Source: Acridotheres tristis (taxonomy: Eukaryota; Chordata; Aves; Passeriformes; Sturnidae). From it: DNA of 64,000 nt. The DNA is taken from NCBI GenBank assembly GCA_037013685.1, contig CM072899.1, forward strand, positions 10,768,479 to 10,832,478, given 5' to 3'. Made by a program: the position numbers and the translations under genes. This document shows positions 50,831 through 64,000 of the stretch, piece after piece. The notes beneath the pieces are model-generated. The model was given only the letters and a program-made list of their open reading frames with translations. It made no database searches and had not been told where the DNA came from. How positions within the stretch are numbered: position 1 is the first letter of the stretch; each line of letters opens with the position of its first letter.

Positions 50831-52837
50831 TCCCCCCACCTGTCCCCCTGCTCCCTGTCCCCAGGCTGGGGCCAGCTCTGGCTGTGACACGGGGCTCCTG
50901 CTAAGGGAGACACTTCCAGGCTGGACTGCACATTTTTTAACCCCAAATGGAAGCGAAAGGCAATGAGAGCAGGGAGGGACCCCTTTGTTTGCAGCGGTGG
51001 GGGATCAGCCTGCACTGTCCAGCTGCCTCTGGTGGGGAGCCAGAGCAGGAGTGCCCAGAAATGCAGGCTCACAACAAGGGATACTTCTCCACCTCACCCC
51101 ATTCCGGGGCACGGGCTACACCAGCAGCAAGAGGAGTCTTGTGGATACTTCCCAGATCCTCCACACCTTTCCCCCTTCTGAGGCAGGGTCTGACAGGGCC
51201 AGTTCTGACCCCACCAGGCCAGTCAAGGGAGGGTGGGCAGCTGCCTGGCACAATTAAGGACGCTGGGCATGATGCAAAAGGCAAAGGTAGCACCAAGAAG
51301 CGCCAGAGGCTGCGGGCAGCACTGCAGTGCCCACCTCACTGACCATCACCCTCCCTGCTGGAGGCAGCAAGGGGATGCCCAGGCAGTGGGGAGCTGCTGG
51401 GGCATCCTTTGGTGGAACAAGCCACAGACACCCCAAAGCTCTGCAGGAGGAAGCCAATGGGAACCCATCCCTCGGATCGCACCACGGGCAGTCAGTATCC
51501 CCAGGAGGCTGGAAGAGCCAGGTCACAGCACAAGGGGAGCCCAGAAATCAGAGCCACACCATGGCACTGCCAGCCTGCTCAGCATGACCTCCTCAGGAGC
51601 CTCTCTGCTGCCCAAACCCACCTTAGATCCACCATGGCCAAAATACTCATCTATCCCTCTAGCCTGGCTGAGGGAGCACCCATGGCATTGGAGCTGGGAC
51701 AGCAACAGGCTAATAGACCTCAGCAATTAATGGTGCTTCCAGCCCTCTTTGTCAAAAGGGAAATTTTCAGGGAGATGTTCTTAGAAACACATCTCCATCC
51801 CCTCTCAACCACCACAAAACCCATGTGCTTGGCTCCCTCAACAGCAACCAAAGCTCCCCAAGACACTCTCACCACTGCAACAGGCAGAACCCACACCAGT
51901 CCTGGGCAGAGACCTCAAAGCCATCACTCTCCTTCCATCACACTGCAGTGACCACCAGTGCATTGCTGCCATCCTCCAGGCGATTTCCAGGACCTCCACC
52001 AGCACCACGCAGCCAGCAATGCCACAAGGAAGAAGTTTTGCACCAAAGGGAGCTGCAGGCACCCTTCCAGCCCATCACAGCAGCAGTGAATTCTACAAAG
52101 GGAGCCCCGGAGGGTTCTGTCCCACCAGAGCACCCAGGGAGATGCTGGCAGCCAGCAGTGGCCCCAGCACAGGGCACACAGCTGTCCTTTAAGGCTCTCC
52201 AAGTAACACATTTGAGATGTGAACCTCTAAAGTCTTTCTTTTTTTCTTTTGGACGAGAAAGTGGCAAATTAATTTCAAATTAAAAAAAATAGGTAACAGG
52301 TCTAAACAAACCTCTAATATTCAATACTCGCAGTTTCTTTGTTTTATGGGTTTTTTTCTTCTGTTTCTTAAAAAGATCAACTCAGACTAAAATCTAGCAC
52401 AGTCATGCAACAGCCCACAGCTCTCAGAAATCCAGCGACAGCTCAGGGTTCGTAGGTTTGGGAAACAATTATAAATTCTTTTTCAAACATAGTTTTGCTG
52501 TTGTGGTTGGATTCTTTTGTCATCTTTTTTTTTTCCTTTTTTTTTAATCAGCATCTTCTCTCCTTTCCCTCCTTATTAAAACAAAACAAAACCAAACAAA
52601 ATTACAACATAATGAGTGATGTGCAGGCTTCAAACGATTGTTCTGCATGGTGAGAAAGGCTTGGAAGTTTCTTCCAGACCATTTGGTATCCTTTTTAATT
52701 TTTTCTTTTTTTTTTGCAGTGGTTGTTTGTTTTGTTTTAACTGGCTGCGTAAATTCATCTCATTTTTATATTGGTTCAATTCTCCTTCAGTTAACTATAC
52801 AGCACCCCACTGGGGCACGAGAATTAGATTGTAACCA

Positions 52838-52853
52838 CATATATATATATATA
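52838..52853. repeat. (AT)n dinucleotide run
   Basis: A short alternating AT tract followed by ACACAC, within the PLXNA1 3'UTR. Confidence 0.85.
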
Positions 52854-52859
52854 CACACT

Positions 52860-52865
52860 TTTATT
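52860..52865 (-). terminator. Candidate proximal polyadenylation signal (AATAAA) for PLXNA1
   Basis: TTTATT on the plus strand gives AATAAA on the minus strand about 1.9 kb past the plexin stop. It sits beside a TA dinucleotide run, so chance occurrence is possible. Confidence 0.3.
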
Positions 52866-54129
52866 ATTTTTTTTTAATTAAAAACTTCATTATTTCTCCC
52901 TCTCCCCCCCTTAACTTGCAATTTAAGGGAATGGACAGAAATCAGCTGGGCGTCTCTCCACTTGGATTTTCACAGCCATCCGCTCCTGGCAGAGTGTGGC
53001 CCCATGTGCCATGGCCTGGACAGTGACAGGAGTTCTCAGTACAGAAAAGGAAAGGGTTTTGCTCTCTTTTTTTGGAAGTTTTTGGTCACCTGCTGCCATT
53101 CAGGGCAGCATTCAGCACCTTTTCATCTCTGGAAAGCACAAACCCACAAGGAACTGACATTTCCAAGGGGGAAGCTGAGGGAGAGACCTCAAGGTCTCCA
53201 GTGAAGCCCTGTCAGGGCGGAGGCAGCAGAGGGGAGACAGGGTGACAGCAAGGAGAGAAAGGGGGAGAAAGAAGGAAAAGACAGAGAAAGAAAGGTCAGT
53301 CTTGGGTGGGAGGTCCTGCACACGTTTGGGCTCCCTAAGTGGAAGAGCAGGTGACAGCCCCATGGCAGCCAGGATCCCAGTCCCTCCATGGGCTGGGGGG
53401 ATCCCAGCAGGAGTGCAGAGGAGCTGCCTTCCCTTTCCCTGGGAATCTGGTCTCTTCCCCTGCATCAGCACAAAAAGATGATGGGGAAAAATAAACGTAA
53501 AGGGGCTTTGTTAAGGCAGCTCCAGTGCCATAGAATCTGCCACGAAAAGCCAGGCTGGCTCTCCATCAACCCTCCTGACAGCCCACAAGGCCCCACAAGC
53601 ATCCTCCACCCCATATCATCCCAGGAGCAGGCAGCACTGGCCAGACCACCCCACGGCCACCGAACCAGGAAAACAAGGACAAGTTCAACAAAACACCAAC
53701 CATCCCTCAGCAATCGCCCAGGAAAAGAAAAACCAGCCTTGGGATCTCCCTTCCTCTCTGATTTTGACCTCCAGAACCACTCAGCAGCATTAAAATAACA
53801 GCATCTATCCAGCTAACAAAACTCCCAACTTTTTTTTTCTTCAATTTTTTTTTCGCACTAAACAACATTCAAATAAAACATGGCACAGGACGTATTTTAG
53901 AAATATCAAAGCTCAAGGATTTCTCCCTTTCCTGCCCACCCCTAAAGCCCCAACCCCAAATCTCCCCAGCATCAGTCCTTTAGCTTATCTCTTAAAATCG
54001 TTTTTGTTAGTTCATTGCAAAAAATTCAGAATATTTTTCCCCTCCCATTTTTTGTTATAATTTTTTTTCCTTTAAATTAAAAATTTTGTTTGTCTCGTGT
54101 AAATTGTGCAAATATAGCAGTTAACACTA

Positions 54130-54232
54130 GTGGCAGAAGGCCAGAGAAAGAGAGAGAGAAGGGGGGAGAGACAGAAAAAGAGAGAGGAGGAGGAGGAGAG
54201 GGGGTGGACAGCTGGGGGGGAAGGAAGGGAGA
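54130..54232. repeat. Purine-rich (GA/GGA)n low-complexity tract
   Basis: Plus strand almost entirely A and G, with gagagagaga, gaggaggagga and G runs. On the transcribed minus strand it is a CT-rich tract in the PLXNA1 3'UTR. Confidence 0.85.
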
Positions 54233-54517
54233 GCAAGTCAAGTACAGTAAAAATAGGAGCCCACCCACCCTCCCTTCACCAAAGTAACAACAACATCCAA
54301 ACGCCTTCCGAGGAAGCCCCGCGGTCCCGACCCTGCTGCCCTGCGAGCTCAGGGGCTCTGCCCAGGCAGGGGATGCCCAGCAGGTCCATGGGGCAGGCGA
54401 CCCCTGCTCCTCCGCCTCTCTGCAAGGTCCCTGCTGCATCCCGCTGGGACTGGGGGGTTTGTCTGTGGGTCAGGGAGTTCTATCGACGCTGCTGCTGTCG
54501 CCGGGATTTGTGTTTTG

Positions 54518-54534
54518 TTTTTTTTTTTTTTTTT
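54518..54534. repeat. Poly-T run (poly-A on the PLXNA1 strand)
   Basis: Seventeen T residues inside otherwise CpG-rich 3'UTR sequence. It could be an internal priming site in oligo-dT cDNA. Confidence 0.9.
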
Positions 54535-54665
54535 ATTCCGCTAAAGCGCGAGGTTTCCGTGTGTGTCCGTGGGGAGCGAGCGCAGCCGCGGCGCTCCCAG
54601 CCCCAAAGTCTCGTTGTGCCCGCGGCTGCCGCTGGCCGCTCCTTCCTCCATCCCTCCCTCCCTCT

Positions 54666-54698
54666 GTCCGTCCGTGTCCGTCCGTCCGTCTGTCCGTC
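54666..54698. repeat. (TCCG)n-type imperfect tetranucleotide repeat
   Basis: Repeated tccg/tgtccg units on the plus strand within the PLXNA1 3'UTR, just downstream of the stop codon. Several units are interrupted by TG. Confidence 0.8.
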
Positions 54699-54740
54699 CT
54701 GCCGCCCCCGCTGCCGGACGCTGGCGCCTCCGCCGCCTTC

Positions 54741-64000
<9,260 letters not shown>

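Larger units (their letters stand above)
47647..52239. other. Region between the pentanucleotide array and the confident PLXNA1 3'UTR
   Basis: No coding exon recognised. It holds the ATTT repeat, the candidate element at 48.7 kb, the distal AATAAA candidate at 50.55 kb and CA-rich sequence at 50.9-52.2 kb. The part right of about 50.5 kb may be distal 3'UTR. Confidence 0.6.
52240..54740 (-). other. PLXNA1: PLXNA1 3' untranslated region (proximal part, end uncertain)
   Basis: Sequence downstream of the stop codon on the minus strand, with no intervening coding potential. It starts with a GC- and CpG-rich part (to about 54300), followed by a purine-rich tract, and then long A/T-rich stretches with many A and T homopolymers typical of vertebrate 3'UTRs. 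Possible AATAAA signals on the minus strand occur at 54532-54537 (about 200 nt after the stop, inside a homopolymer), at 52860-52865, and much further at 50549-50554. The true end cannot be fixed by eye. The left boundary given is where A/T-rich homopolymer content falls off. Confidence 0.6.

Noticed and set aside
51233..51951. Two overlapping open frames of 165 and 180 codons
   Set aside because: CA-rich low-information translations in different frames of the same stretch, with no homology I recognise; could be distal 3'UTR of PLXNA1.
52540..52600. ATTAAA-type words in poly-A-rich minus-strand sequence as polyadenylation sites
   Set aside because: They lie inside long A/T homopolymers where such words arise by chance; no supporting context.

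Overview
The window looks like vertebrate nuclear DNA, most probably from a bird. Two CR1 LINE 3' ends are recognisable (near 20.65-20.93 kb and 26.95-27.15 kb), no Alu/B1/B2-like SINE was noticed, repeat density is low, and the only coding sequence is split into short exons with GT..AG introns. CR1 also occurs in crocodilians and turtles, so 'bird' is an inference. There are no prokaryotic operons, CRISPR arrays or insertion sequences.

Only one protein-coding gene can be supported: the 3' end of a class A plexin, best matching PLXNA1, on the minus strand. It runs in from beyond the right edge and ends at a stop codon at 54741-54743. Five coding exons were resolved by translation and splice sites: 63987-64000 (cut by the window edge), 63146-63315, 61279-61491, 58148-58298 and 54741-54836. 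All intron phases agree. Spliced together they encode the last roughly 210 residues, the C-terminal part of the cytoplasmic GAP domain and the tail. The 3'UTR continues left to at least about 52.8 kb and possibly to about 50.5 kb.

The remaining ~50 kb (1 to about 50,500) is a gene-free flank downstream of the plexin gene. Open reading frames there are short, overlap on several strands, and show no recognisable domain. The flank contains many AT-rich blocks with low repeat content and dense homeobox-, POU-, GATA- and SOX-like words. By eye these resemble conserved non-coding enhancers such as surround developmental axon-guidance genes. Similar blocks lie inside the plexin introns. These calls rest on composition and motifs, not on alignment, and carry low to moderate confidence.

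Other features are a perfect 66-bp ATTCT-class pentanucleotide array (47581-47646), several microsatellites and poly-T runs, a degenerate CR1-like stretch (about 35.7-36.4 kb), small perfect inverted repeats, and a CpG-dense block over the plexin stop codon and proximal 3'UTR. I found no evidence of a new biological system. The most interesting content is the probable cis-regulatory landscape, especially a triple TTTGCAAAT cluster at 21.34-21.37 kb and a five-site GATA cluster at 25.2-25.3 kb.
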